A DNA stretch of 64,000 nucleotides from positions 62,001-126,000 of the forward strand of contig NZ_MSSV01000009.1 of NCBI RefSeq assembly GCF_002150505.1. Direction: 5' to 3'. Source of the DNA: Algoriphagus ratkowskyi (GTDB taxonomy: Bacteria; Bacteroidota; Bacteroidia; Cytophagales; Cyclobacteriaceae). The translations under genes were made by a program, and so were the position numbers. Under the pieces are notes generated by a model. The model did not search any database. It was not told where the DNA came from and worked only from the letters and a program-made list of their open reading frames with translations. Below are positions 43,257 to 52,250 of this stretch, piece after piece; within the stretch, counting starts at the first letter, position 1; every line of letters begins with the position of its first letter.

Positions 43257-45473
43257 TCAGTCAAACCTTGAAACCTTTAGTATACCATCGACTTCAATCA
43301 GGTTTTCTATTAGATCATCTAAATGCTCAGTGCTATGTACATATAGTTTGATCGTCCCCTCAAAAATCCCTGCATCAGAATCCACCGTGATTGACCGCAT
43401 ATTCACCTTCAGTTCATTTGAAATCACTTTAGTCACATCATTGATTAAGCCTACTCTATCGGTACCTATGATCCGTAAACCCGCTAGAAAGGCTATTTCT
43501 TTATGACTCGTCCATCTCGCTTTGATCACACGATTACCATGATTTGAAAGTAGTTCCAATGCATTAGGACAGGAAGTCCTATGAATTTTGATTCCTTCAT
43601 TTACCGTCACAAAACCAAACACATCATCTCCGGGGATAGGATTACAGCATTTGGCTAAAATATAATCCACTACATCCATGTCCTCACCTATCAATAATTG
43701 ATCATGGTCTGGTCCCTTGAGACTTTTGATCTCTTTGGTAAATGAAGATTCATCTCTTACCTTCTCCTGATTAGACTTGCTATTAAGTTTTTGAGTGGCT
43801 TTGAAATCCTTAAATGACTTGATTGAAGTCGGGTCGATTGCGCCAATTCCTACCCGGAAGTAAAATTCATTGGCTGTTTTCAACTCAAAAAACGCTCTAA
43901 GTTTCTCAACAGATTCGGAGTTGAACTCCATCTTCATCTGCTTCATCTTTCGCTGCACGATCTCTCTACCATCTAAAATCGCTGACCTTTTATCCTCGCG
44001 AAGGGCATCTTTGATCTTGGCTTTCGCCCTCGTGGTCACAACATTGTTTAACCAGTCTTCCGAAGGCTTTTGCTTATTGGAAGTAAGGATTTCTACCTGA
44101 TCTCCATTTTTCAACTTATGTGAAATAGGCACAAGTCGCTGATTGACTTTAGCACCTATGCATTTAGCTCCTACTTCTGTATGAATCTCAAAAGCAAAAT
44201 CCAGTGCAGTAGAACCAAATGGCAAAACCTTCAGATCACCTTTAGGTGTAAAGACAAAGACTTCATCATGAAATAGATTTCCTCTGAAATCATCCATGAA
44301 TTCAATCGCATTACCATCGTTAGACTCTAAAAGTCCACGAACTTGCATAATCCAATCGTCTAGTCCTGTAGGTCCCTTTGAATTTTCCTTGTCTTTGTAT
44401 TTCCAATGGGCAGCATATCCTCGCTCAGCGATCTCATCCATCCTTTCGGTTCGGATCTGTACTTCCACCCATTGTCCAGTACCACTCATTACTGTAGTAT
44501 GAAGTGATTCATAGCCATTCGAACGAGGTGTACTTATCCAATCTCGAAGTCGATCTGGGTTGGGTCTGTAGAAATCAGTGACTATGGAATATACCTGCCA
44601 ACAATCTGCCTTTTCGCTATCCAAATCACTTTCCAAAATAATACGAACAGCAAACAAGTCATACACTTCCTCGAAAGGAATGCCCTGTTTCTTCATTTTA
44701 TTATAGATGGAATAAACAGATTTGGGTCTACCTTTTATTGTGAAATCTAATCCGGTTCTACTCAATTCTTCCTCAATGGGTAGAATGAAGCTGCGAATAA
44801 ATTTATTTCTATAGGATTTTGATTCATTGATCTTGAATATTATATCCTTATAAGTAGCCGTGTCTGTATATTTTAAATAAAGATCTTCTAATTCAGATTT
44901 GATCGCATATAGCCCAAGTCGGTGAGCTAAAGGCGCATACAGATACATTGTCTCCGAAGCGATTTTAAGTTGCTTGTGTCGAGGCATGCTACCTAATGTC
45001 CTCATGTTATTGAGCCTATCAGCAAGCTTGATCAAAATCACTCGAACATCATCGGAGAGCGTAAGTAGCATCTTACGGAAGTTTTCCGCCTGCTGAGAAC
45101 TACCGTATTCGAATACTCCAGCGATCTTGGTGAGACCATCTATGATAGTCATGACTTTGTAGCCAAATTCCCGCTCAATATCCTCAAGCTCCCAATCGGT
45201 ATCCTCCACTACATCATGTAGCAAAGCGGATACAATTGAGGTGGTACCCAGTCCTATCTCTTCCACACAAACCAAAGCTACTTCCAGCGGATGGTAGATA
45301 TAAGGTTCACCAGACTTCCGTCGCATATCCTTGTGCGCATCTAGCGACACATTAAATGCCCTTTTTATCAGTTTGGCATCACCATCTTTTAAAATTGGTT
45401 TTGCCTGTCTCAATAGCCTACGATAGCGCTTGAGTATTTCTTTTCTTTCTTCTTCTATGTCCACTTCAATCAT
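43257..45473 (-). CDS. rel: Bifunctional (p)ppGpp synthetase/hydrolase
   Basis: 738 aa, full-length RelA/SpoT homologue. HD hydrolase domain with YIYHPLEVA and intact LLHDVVEDTDW (His86-Asp87). Synthetase domain with GRPKSVYSIYNKMKKQG and VEVQIRTERMDEIAERGYAA. TGS domain (EVFVFTPKGDLKVLPFGSTA). C-terminal zinc-finger/ACT region (LAKCCNPIPGDDVFGFV). Both active sites look intact, so it probably makes and degrades the alarmone, as the usual single long RSH of Bacteroidetes does. Confidence 0.96.
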   Translation of the reverse strand: MIEVDIEEERKEILKRYRRLLRQAKPILKDGDAKLIKRAFNVSLDAHKDMRRKSGEPYIYHPLEVALVCVEEIGLGTTSIVSALLHDVVEDTDWELEDIEREFGYKVMTIIDGLTKIAGVFEYGSSQQAENFRKMLLTLSDDVRVILIKLADRLNNMRTLGSMPRHKQLKIASETMYLYAPLAHRLGLYAIKSELEDLYLKYTDTATYKDIIFKINESKSYRNKFIRSFILPIEEELSRTGLDFTIKGRPKSVYSIYNKMKKQGIPFEEVYDLFAVRIILESDLDSEKADCWQVYSIVTDFYRPNPDRLRDWISTPRSNGYESLHTTVMSGTGQWVEVQIRTERMDEIAERGYAAHWKYKDKENSKGPTGLDDWIMQVRGLLESNDGNAIEFMDDFRGNLFHDEVFVFTPKGDLKVLPFGSTALDFAFEIHTEVGAKCIGAKVNQRLVPISHKLKNGDQVEILTSNKQKPSEDWLNNVVTTRAKAKIKDALREDKRSAILDGREIVQRKMKQMKMEFNSESVEKLRAFFELKTANEFYFRVGIGAIDPTSIKSFKDFKATQKLNSKSNQEKVRDESSFTKEIKSLKGPDHDQLLIGEDMDVVDYILAKCCNPIPGDDVFGFVTVNEGIKIHRTSCPNALELLSNHGNRVIKARWTSHKEIAFLAGLRIIGTDRVGLINDVTKVISNELKVNMRSITVDSDAGIFEGTIKLYVHSTEHLDDLIENLIEVDGILKVSRFD

Positions 45474-45550
45474 ACAGGAGGAATTTAATACAAAAATGGG
45501 GCTCTAATCCCATCTTGTACCAAATGTTAAATATTTTTTTTAGTATGCTA

Positions 45551-45580
45551 TTGCATATTATTTATTAGTACCTACATTTG
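45551..45580 (+). promoter_or_regulatory. Strong predicted promoter of tRNA-Leu
   Basis: TTG (45551-45553), a 19-base AT-rich spacer, and TACATTTG (45573-45580) match the Bacteroidetes consensus in sequence and spacing. The tRNA begins 50 bp downstream. Confidence 0.7.
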
Positions 45581-45629
45581 CATCCACAATTCGAATAGGA
45601 ATCTTTATTCTATTTTAACTGTACGTATT

Positions 45630-45711
45630 GCGGATGTGGCGAAATTGGTAGACGCACTAGACTTAGGATCTAGCGCCGCGAGGCATGGGGGTTCGAGTCC
45701 CTCTATCCGCA
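45630..45711 (+). tRNA. tRNA-Leu, anticodon TAG
   Basis: 82 nt, class II tRNA with a variable arm. Acceptor GCGGATG pairs with TATCCGC. The D arm is TGGCGAAATTGGTAGACGCA, the anticodon loop ACTTAGGA, and the T arm GGGGGTTCGAGTCCCTC. The terminal CCA is not encoded. It is followed 93 bp later by the trigger factor gene. Confidence 0.97.
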
Positions 45712-45803
45712 CTAAATACCGAACCCTCAATCACTCAACTGTCTTCAACAACAGGGTAGGGATTGGGGGTTTTTAGTTAATCTTCATTCTAAAATTTTGA
45801 GCT

Positions 45804-47126
45804 TTGGAAATCACACAAGACAAGCATTCAGCAAATCAAGCTTTAATTAAAATTAAATTAAACGAAGCAGATTACCAACCTAAGGTTGAGGCAAAACTAA
45901 AGGACTTCGCAAAAAAGTCTAACATCAAAGGATTCAGACCTGGTAAGGCTCCTATTTCAATGGTGAAGAACATGTACGGCACATCAGTACTTGTAGAGGA
46001 AGTCAACACTATTCTTAGCGAATCACTGAATACTTACTTGAAGGAGCAAACTTTCAAGATCTTGGGAGATCCATTACCACAAGACCAAGGCACAATTGAT
46101 TGGAAAGCCCAAAAGGATTTCGAATTTGATTACAAAATCGGATTTGTCGAGTCTGTTGAACTAACCCTTGATTCAAAAATCAAAGCAACCAAATACTCCA
46201 TCAAAGTAGATGATAAGTTGATCAACGAAACACTTGATAGCTTGAAATCTCAATATGGCAACAGCACAAACCCAGAAGTAAGCGAAGAAGGTGATCATAT
46301 CTATGGTGATCTAAAAGCAACTGAAGGAGAATTCGAAAAAACTGTTACTTTGGACTTGACTAAAATCACAAAGAAGCTAGCAGGCAAATTTGTAGGTATT
46401 AGCAAAGAAGCTGTAGTAGAATTCGAAGCTAAGGATGTAAAGAAAGGTCAGTGGGAGGAAGCTTTCGGTTTAAGTGAGGAGGAGTCTGCTGATCTCGATG
46501 GCCTTTTTACTTTGACAGTAAAAAACATCAATAGAACTGAGACTGCCGAAATGAACCAAGAGTTCTTTGACAAGATTTTCGGCCCAGATCAAGTTTCTTC
46601 TGAAGAGGAATTCATCACTAAAGTACGCGAGACACTTCAAGGCAATTACGATAAGGAATCTAAACTGTTTACTGAAGAGGAATTGAAGAAAGTTTTAACT
46701 GATGCTTCGAAAGTAGATCTTCCAGAAGCATTTTTGAAAGAGTGGCTATTGGTTGCCAATCAAGGCAAAGTCACTGAAGAAGATGTAGAAAAAGAATTTC
46801 CAGTGTATGCTAAGCAATTAACTTGGTCTTTGCTATCGAATGAGATTGCAACTAAGAATGAAATCAAAGCTGAGCATGAGGAAGTGATCGAAAGAACTAA
46901 GCAGATGGTTCGCGAGCAATTCGCCGCCTCAGGCCTTGGTGCTCAGATGGAAGACAGCATGGACATCTTTGTGGACAACTACCTTAAAGGTGAAGAAGGC
47001 CAGAACTATATGAATATGCTCACTTCAATTCAGAATGAAAAAGTACTTGCTTTTGCACTTGATAAAATCAGTGTGGAAGAAAAGGATCTTACGATTGACG
47101 AATTCAAGGAACTTTTAGCGAAGTAA
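45804..47126 (+). CDS. tig: Trigger factor
   Basis: 440 aa from a TTG start at 45804 (the protein begins MEITQDKHSANQALIKIKL; no in-frame ATG fits). The ribosome-binding N domain contains KKSNIKGFRPGKAPISMVKN, the signature that contacts L23. The middle FKBP-like domain is diverged, as in other Bacteroidetes, and the C-terminal chaperone arms are helical. A ribosome-associated chaperone for nascent chains. The tig-clpP-clpX order is a classic arrangement. Confidence 0.95.
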   Translation: MEITQDKHSANQALIKIKLNEADYQPKVEAKLKDFAKKSNIKGFRPGKAPISMVKNMYGTSVLVEEVNTILSESLNTYLKEQTFKILGDPLPQDQGTIDWKAQKDFEFDYKIGFVESVELTLDSKIKATKYSIKVDDKLINETLDSLKSQYGNSTNPEVSEEGDHIYGDLKATEGEFEKTVTLDLTKITKKLAGKFVGISKEAVVEFEAKDVKKGQWEEAFGLSEEESADLDGLFTLTVKNINRTETAEMNQEFFDKIFGPDQVSSEEEFITKVRETLQGNYDKESKLFTEEELKKVLTDASKVDLPEAFLKEWLLVANQGKVTEEDVEKEFPVYAKQLTWSLLSNEIATKNEIKAEHEEVIERTKQMVREQFAASGLGAQMEDSMDIFVDNYLKGEEGQNYMNMLTSIQNEKVLAFALDKISVEEKDLTIDEFKELLAK

Positions 47127-47143
47127 TTCGCTTAAATCATCAT

Positions 47144-47177
47144 AAAAAAGCTCTTATTTAAGGGCTTTTTTTATTTT
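47144..47177 (+). terminator. Terminator between tig and clpP
   Basis: AAAAAGCTCTTA-TTT-AAGGGCTTTTTTT, stem with G-T pairs and a T run, 18 bp after the tig stop. TATTTTTG at its end could also serve as a -7 element for clpP, 23 bp before its ATG. Confidence 0.75.
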
Positions 47178-47201
47178 TGCTTACCACAACAAACTCGAAA
47201 G

Positions 47202-47876
47202 ATGATCAACAAAGAAGAATTCCGTAAATACGCTATCCATAATCAAGGCGTAAGTGGCACTGCTTTTGACCAGTACACTCAACATATCGAAAACATGACT
47301 CGCTCTGTAATCGAGGAGCGTCCTCAGAATTTCAGAGAGATTGACGTATTCTCCAGATTGATCATGGACCGCATCATTTTCTTGGGAACAGGAGTAGATG
47401 ATCACGTAGCTAATATCATTGTAGCACAGTTGCTTTTCCTAGAGTCAGTAGATTCTAAGAAAGATGTGTTACTTTATGTAAATAGTCCAGGAGGATCAGT
47501 GACAGCTGGCCTCGGAATCTATGACACTATGCAATTCATCAATCCTGATGTGGCTACTATTTGCACGGGCATCGCAGCTTCTATGGGAGCAGTTTTACTT
47601 GCCGGTGGAGCGGCGGGAAAAAGATCCGCCCTGAAGCATTCTAGAGTAATGATCCACCAACCTTCAGGTGGAATGCAGGGCAAATCAACTGATATGGAGA
47701 TTTCCCTTAAACTTATCCTATCAATGCGTGAGGAACTATATGGCATCTTAGCAGAACATACTGGTAAGACAGCTGAAATCATTGAAAAAGATTCTGAAAG
47801 AGATTATTGGCTTAAAGCTGAGGAAGCAAAAGCTTACGGTCTTATAGATGAAGTACTAGTTAAAAAACCAAAATAA
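47202..47876 (+). CDS. clpP: ATP-dependent Clp protease proteolytic subunit
   Basis: 224 aa. Serine protease of the ClpXP complex. Catalytic triad Ser127 ([11 protein letters not shown]), His152 (VMIHQPSGG) and Asp201 (SERDYWL), each 29 residues beyond the E. coli positions because of the longer N-terminus typical of Bacteroidetes. Its stop overlaps the clpX start (TAATGG), so translation is coupled. Confidence 0.97.
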   Translation: MINKEEFRKYAIHNQGVSGTAFDQYTQHIENMTRSVIEERPQNFREIDVFSRLIMDRIIFLGTGVDDHVANIIVAQLLFLESVDSKKDVLLYVNSPGGSVTAGLGIYDTMQFINPDVATICTGIAASMGAVLLAGGAAGKRSALKHSRVMIHQPSGGMQGKSTDMEISLKLILSMREELYGILAEHTGKTAEIIEKDSERDYWLKAEEAKAYGLIDEVLVKKPK

Positions 47877-49102
47877 TGGCTCAAGTTACCTGCTCCTTTT
47901 GCGGTAGAAATAAGAAAGATGTAGATCTAATGGTGTCAGGTATCTCTGCACACATTTGTAATTTCTGTATTGATCAAGCTCATTTGATTCTTGGCGAGGA
48001 TGACAAAACCAAGAAACCAGGTGAAGTAAAACCAAAAATCAAACTCAAAAAACCTAAAGAACTTTCAGCCTATCTGGATCAATATGTAATTGGTCAGGAA
48101 GATGCTAAAAAAGTTCTGACGGTAGCTGTGTACAATCACTACAAACGTCTTGTTCAAAAAGACGAAAATGATGAAGTTAAGATTGAGAAATCCAACATTA
48201 TCATGGTAGGCGACACGGGAACTGGTAAAACCTATCTAGCCAAAACTTTGGCAAAGACGCTGGAAGTACCGTTTTGTATCGCTGATGCGACTGTATTGAC
48301 TGAAGCTGGTTATGTAGGGGAAGATGTGGAAAGCATTTTAACTAGACTGCTACAGGCTGCAGATTATAATGTAGAAGCTGCAGAGCGGGGTATAGTGTAC
48401 ATAGATGAGTTGGATAAAATCGCTAGAAAGTCCGACAATCCTTCAATCACAAGAGATGTAAGTGGAGAAGGTGTGCAACAAGCAATGCTAAAGCTTTTGG
48501 AAGGCACTATCGTGAACGTTCCGCCTCAAGGAGGACGTAAGCACCCAGACCAGAAAATGATCGCTGTAAACACGGAGAACATTCTTTTTATCTGTGGAGG
48601 TGCATTTGATGGAATTGCCAGACACATCGGTAAGCGATTGAATACCCAGCCACTGGGTTTCAGTAAAGCTGCCGCTGATTCTGTAGCTGACAGAGAAAAT
48701 TTACTTCAATATGTGACAGCCCAAGATCTGAAAGCGTTTGGATTGATTCCTGAACTTATTGGTAGACTTCCTGTATTGACGCATTTGGATCCTCTTCATG
48801 CAGGTGCATTGAAGAGAATATTAACTGAGCCAAAGAATGCTTTGGTGAAGCAATACGCTAAGTTGCTTAATTATGAAGGAGTGAAAGTTACTTTCGAAGA
48901 AAGCGGCATTGACTTCATCGTGGAGAAAGCGGTAGAATTCAATCTTGGCGCTAGAGGATTGAGATCAATTTGCGAAGCGATCATCACAGATGCGATGTAC
49001 GACATCCCTTCTGATGATTCCATCAAAGAATTGGTTATCGATGCGAAGTATGCACACGAGAAATTTGATAAATCGAAATTTAAGCGACTTCAGGTAGCTT
49101 AA
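47876..49102 (+). CDS. clpX: ATP-dependent Clp protease ATP-binding subunit ClpX
   Basis: 408 aa. N-terminal zinc-binding domain with Cys6, Cys9, Cys28 and Cys31. AAA+ core with Walker A GDTGTGKT (112-119), Walker [10 protein letters not shown], and the substrate-gripping and ClpP-contact loops ([22 protein letters not shown]). Unfoldase that feeds tagged proteins to ClpP. Overlaps clpP by one base. A convergent terminator separates it from lpxB. Confidence 0.97.
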   Translation: MAQVTCSFCGRNKKDVDLMVSGISAHICNFCIDQAHLILGEDDKTKKPGEVKPKIKLKKPKELSAYLDQYVIGQEDAKKVLTVAVYNHYKRLVQKDENDEVKIEKSNIIMVGDTGTGKTYLAKTLAKTLEVPFCIADATVLTEAGYVGEDVESILTRLLQAADYNVEAAERGIVYIDELDKIARKSDNPSITRDVSGEGVQQAMLKLLEGTIVNVPPQGGRKHPDQKMIAVNTENILFICGGAFDGIARHIGKRLNTQPLGFSKAAADSVADRENLLQYVTAQDLKAFGLIPELIGRLPVLTHLDPLHAGALKRILTEPKNALVKQYAKLLNYEGVKVTFEESGIDFIVEKAVEFNLGARGLRSICEAIITDAMYDIPSDDSIKELVIDAKYAHEKFDKSKFKRLQVA

Positions 49103-49107
49103 AATCA

Positions 49108-49135
49108 AAACCCTGCTTCAATTGAGGCAGGGTTT
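49108..49135. terminator. Bidirectional terminator between clpX and lpxB
   Basis: AAACCCTGC-TTCAATTGAG-GCAGGGTTT with T-rich sequence on one side and A-rich on the other. It reaches into the lpxB stop codon. Confidence 0.8.
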
Positions 49136-50255
49136 ATTTTTTGTCTATACTTTTTAGAATAAGTCCAGCCGCAGTTTCTGAAGCGCTTCCCTCTCCAATT
49201 TGTTCTTTTATCAAATCATAGCCCTGCAGCATATGACCTCTATACACTTGGTTACCTAATATCTGCTGTAGTTCAGCCTTTAAATTTGGAATAGAAAAAT
49301 CATTCTGAATAAGCTCTTTTACAACTTCTCTATCAGCAATCAGATTCACCAAAGAAATGTATGGCACCCGTATCAAATTCTTTGCTATGGCATAAGAAAT
49401 CGAACTCGTACGATACACAACTACCTGTGGAACTCTAAACAATGCAGTCTCCAGAGTCGCTGTCCCAGATGTAACTACCGCAGCAATGGCATGGGAAAGC
49501 AAGTCATAAGTCTGGTCATAAATAACCCGAATACCAGCATCAACACCACGCTGATAAATCTCTTTCCCAAGATCTCCGACTCCAGCAATCAAAAATTGAG
49601 CATTTGGAAATTCTTTTACCAACTTAATCATCCGATCTAGCATTCCATTGATCTCCTGTGCTCTACTGCCAGGCAATAAAGCTATGATAGGTTGATAGCT
49701 CAGCTCATTCTTTTGAAAGAAAAACTCATGAGGTTTAAACTTAGATAGTTCATCCAATAGTGGATTGCCCACATAATGAACATTCATATCATACTTTTCA
49801 AAAAATACAGGCTCAAAAGGTAAGATTGAATAGATCTGATCAGTAGTAGCCTTGAGTTTCAATGCCCGCTTTTGATTCCAAGCCCATACTTTTGGCGGGA
49901 TATAATAATGAACTGGAATGTTATTTTCTTTTGCGAAAGCGGCAATCTTCATATTGAAGCCTCCGTAATCAACTAGAATGATTGCATCTGGCTTATAAGC
50001 CAGAATATCATTCTTTACAAGTTTCAGATATTTCAGGACTTTTCGAAAACCTAATACCACTTCCAAAAAACCCATCAATGCTACTTCCGCGTAATTCACT
50101 GCCAACTCTACCCCAGCATCTTTGGAGTAGCTCCCTCCCATTCCTCTTATCAATAGATTAGAATCCAGAGACAAAAGAGAACGAACCAGATTGGAGGCAT
50201 GCAGATCTCCTGATCGCTCTCCGGAGATGATGTAGAGTTTTTTGGGTATATTCAA
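49134..50255 (-). CDS. lpxB: Lipid-A-disaccharide synthase
   Basis: 373 aa, normal length. Joins UDP-diacylglucosamine and lipid X to make the lipid A disaccharide at the inner membrane. GT19 features: ISGERSGDLHASNLVRSL at the N-terminus, YYIPPKVWAWNQKRA, IALLPGSRAQEINGML and the C-terminal TSGTATLETALFRVPQVVVY. Single leftward gene, convergent with clpX. Confidence 0.95.
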   Translation of the reverse strand: MNIPKKLYIISGERSGDLHASNLVRSLLSLDSNLLIRGMGGSYSKDAGVELAVNYAEVALMGFLEVVLGFRKVLKYLKLVKNDILAYKPDAIILVDYGGFNMKIAAFAKENNIPVHYYIPPKVWAWNQKRALKLKATTDQIYSILPFEPVFFEKYDMNVHYVGNPLLDELSKFKPHEFFFQKNELSYQPIIALLPGSRAQEINGMLDRMIKLVKEFPNAQFLIAGVGDLGKEIYQRGVDAGIRVIYDQTYDLLSHAIAAVVTSGTATLETALFRVPQVVVYRTSSISYAIAKNLIRVPYISLVNLIADREVVKELIQNDFSIPNLKAELQQILGNQVYRGHMLQGYDLIKEQIGEGSASETAAGLILKSIDKK

Positions 50256-50263
50256 ATGTAAAG

Positions 50264-50300
50264 TTTGTAAGTTGTCAGTGGTAAGTGGTTAGTAGTGTGT
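50264..50300. repeat. Left flank of the four-helix-bundle gene
   Basis: GTAAGTTGTCAGTGGTAAGT then GGTTAGTAGTG. A similar GTAAGTAGTAAGTAGTAAGT string occurs on the opposite strand at 50763-50793, so the gene is bracketed by inverted low-complexity repeats. Confidence 0.5.
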
Positions 50301-50346
50301 TACTATTAATCAGTAGTAATGTATATACATAGAGATAGACAAAAAA

Positions 50347-50733
50347 TCACTTATCCCCTATCGTGCAGAACAAAGAAGCTTTAGACATCATCGCATTAAG
50401 TTTTTGGTTAATAACCTCACAGGATTTAACAATTAATTCTCTTTCCTGATCATTGACAAGTTCACAATCAAATGCAACTTCAATCCAATGTTGAGTTTCG
50501 TATTGCTCTGCATCTGAATCGGTCAGCTTAGCTATAAAATGATTTATATACCTCCGTTTAGCCCAGCTTTCCGCAATTTGAGCACCTACCGATCTAGAAG
50601 ATCTTCTTATCTGATCAGTCAAAGAAAACTTTTCCTCCTTGGGAAAATTCTTGGATATCCTATAAACATCCTTCGCTAATTGCCTAGACAATTTGTAAAC
50701 ATCAAGTTCATAATAAAAATTTACGTAAGCCAT
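50347..50733 (-). CDS. Four-helix-bundle protein (23S rRNA intervening-sequence family)
   Basis: 128 aa. ELDVYKLSRQLAKDVYRISK, FPKEEKFSLTDQIRRSSRSV, GAQIAESWAKRRYINHFIAK and the later TQHWIEVAFDC are the conserved blocks of the S23/IVP family, here in a slightly longer form. The fold is known and the role is not. The genes are often mobile-looking and were first found in rRNA intervening sequences. Here it sits between lpxB and queD, bracketed by inverted simple repeats. Confidence 0.88.
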   Translation of the reverse strand: MAYVNFYYELDVYKLSRQLAKDVYRISKNFPKEEKFSLTDQIRRSSRSVGAQIAESWAKRRYINHFIAKLTDSDAEQYETQHWIEVAFDCELVNDQERELIVKSCEVINQKLNAMMSKASLFCTIGDK

Positions 50734-50805
50734 AATTTATAAATTTTAATGAATACAAAACAAAAATCACAACTTACTACTTACTACTTACAATTCACAA
50801 AATTG

Positions 50806-51225
50806 TTACTCGCCGAAATACTCCACAAAATTCCTCGGAGTCTCGTAAAGAGTCAACTTATGTAGTCCTCCATGGGAAGTAATTTCATTCACAGCAGGTT
50901 CAAGAATTTTCCAGAATTCCATGATAAGATTTTCACAGCTGGCCAATTTACCCTGCATAAAATCTACATCTATATTTAGGTTCTTATGATCAACTCGTTC
51001 GATCACTAAGTTTCGAATAATGGTACTGAGCTTTTTCAGATCCACCACAAAGCCAGTGTCAGGATCTGGCAGGCCTTTCACCATCACGATCAACTCAAAG
51101 TTGTGACCATGCCAGTTGACATTAGCACAAGGCCCAAATACCTCCACATTCTTCTCATCAGACCACTTTGGGTTCCAAAGCTTGTGGGCTGCATTGAAGT
51201 GTTCTTTTCTACAAACGTAAATCAT
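50806..51225 (-). CDS. queD: 6-carboxy-5,6,7,8-tetrahydropterin synthase
   Basis: 139 aa. Second step of preQ0/queuosine synthesis. Zinc ligands His14 (HFNAAHKLW), His39 and His41 (NWHGHNFEL), catalytic Cys33 (FGPCANVN), and VDHKNLN. It is a homologue of 6-pyruvoyl-tetrahydropterin synthase, and QueD is the likelier role because queE is also present, 8 kb away. Single gene. Confidence 0.88.
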   Translation of the reverse strand: MIYVCRKEHFNAAHKLWNPKWSDEKNVEVFGPCANVNWHGHNFELIVMVKGLPDPDTGFVVDLKKLSTIIRNLVIERVDHKNLNIDVDFMQGKLASCENLIMEFWKILEPAVNEITSHGGLHKLTLYETPRNFVEYFGE

Positions 51226-51315
51226 CTCTAATAGGAATAGGCCGCAAAGTTAACCAGAAGATGCGGAAAATGGAATTTGTGACAAATCATTAGGAGAAAT
51301 TGATTTATCAAGTAC

Positions 51316-51349
51316 AAAAAAAGCCATCCCGAAAATTCGGAATGGCTTT
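51316..51349 (-). terminator. Terminator of the SusC/SusD operon
   Basis: Reading leftward: AAAGCCATTCCG-AATTTT-CGGGATGGCTTT followed by a T run. It is 34 bp beyond the stop of the lipoprotein gene. Confidence 0.85.
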
Positions 51350-51382
51350 AAAATTATTGCCTAGAAGGCAAACGTTGTATGC

Positions 51383-52228
51383 TTATTTCTTCACATAAGT
51401 TTCAGTCATAGTACGTGAACCTACTGAATATTTTACATGTATCGTCTTCGTAGCAGGATCCCAAAAGTTCTCAGGAAAATTTGTAGCATTTCCTAATCCC
51501 GAAACAGAAATAACTTTTGCTTTATTATTTACTGGATCGATTTCGATGATAGTCTGATTAGAGTAAACCCCAATTAAACTGGAAGTAGTTCTGAATTCAC
51601 CAATAGTTGTCATAGTGACAGTATTAGTACCTGATCCAAGTGAACCACTATACGTATGGTCATAATCACCAGCCCACTGATTGTTAGGTATTACTGCATA
51701 AATCATGTGTCCGAAGTTTCCACTTACTACACCGCTAGATGCAGAAGATATCTTCAAAGGAATAGCATAATTTGCATCAAACTTAAATTTATCAGGTTTA
51801 ACATCAATCATGAAGCTAACTCTTTTCTCTCCTTTTGGAATAGTTACAGATACAGAAGATCCTCCTCCTGGAAGGGAATAACTTCCAGCATCTAACATAA
51901 CATACTGATCAACGCCAGTAAGACCTTGGTCTGTATTGTAAGCTGGAAGATCTGAAGGAGAAAGCTCTACCGTCACAACTAAATCCTCTGGAGCATCGTA
52001 AGCGCCAGAATATTGCACAATTACTTCGATTTGATCTGCAGGAACAGCCTCAAACGTAAGTTTATTCAAAGGGTAAACACTCCCTACAGCTACTAGTGGT
52101 GCTTGTTCTACAAACTCAATAATACCAGTAGTTTTGTCAGGATCAAATAAAGGATCCTCATCCAAGCAAGACGTCAGTGTCAGCGCAGCAACACTGAACA
52201 GCCCTATTCTATATAATATATTTTTCAT
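51383..52228 (-). CDS. SusCD-associated surface lipoprotein (DUF1735-type)
   Basis: 281 aa. Lipobox TLTSCLDEDP (Cys21). The N-terminal half resembles a DUF1735 domain (YSGAYDAPEDLVVTVELSPS; SVTIPKGEKRVSFMIDVKP), and the C-terminal half is a beta domain starting NNQWAGDYDHTYSGSLG. Such lipoproteins accompany SusC/SusD pairs and probably bind ligand at the cell surface. It is third in the operon, 22 bp after susD. Confidence 0.85.
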   Translation of the reverse strand: MKNILYRIGLFSVAALTLTSCLDEDPLFDPDKTTGIIEFVEQAPLVAVGSVYPLNKLTFEAVPADQIEVIVQYSGAYDAPEDLVVTVELSPSDLPAYNTDQGLTGVDQYVMLDAGSYSLPGGGSSVSVTIPKGEKRVSFMIDVKPDKFKFDANYAIPLKISSASSGVVSGNFGHMIYAVIPNNQWAGDYDHTYSGSLGSGTNTVTMTTIGEFRTTSSLIGVYSNQTIIEIDPVNNKAKVISVSGLGNATNFPENFWDPATKTIHVKYSVGSRTMTETYVKK

Positions 52229-52250
52229 AGTTATTTCTATTAATTATGGA

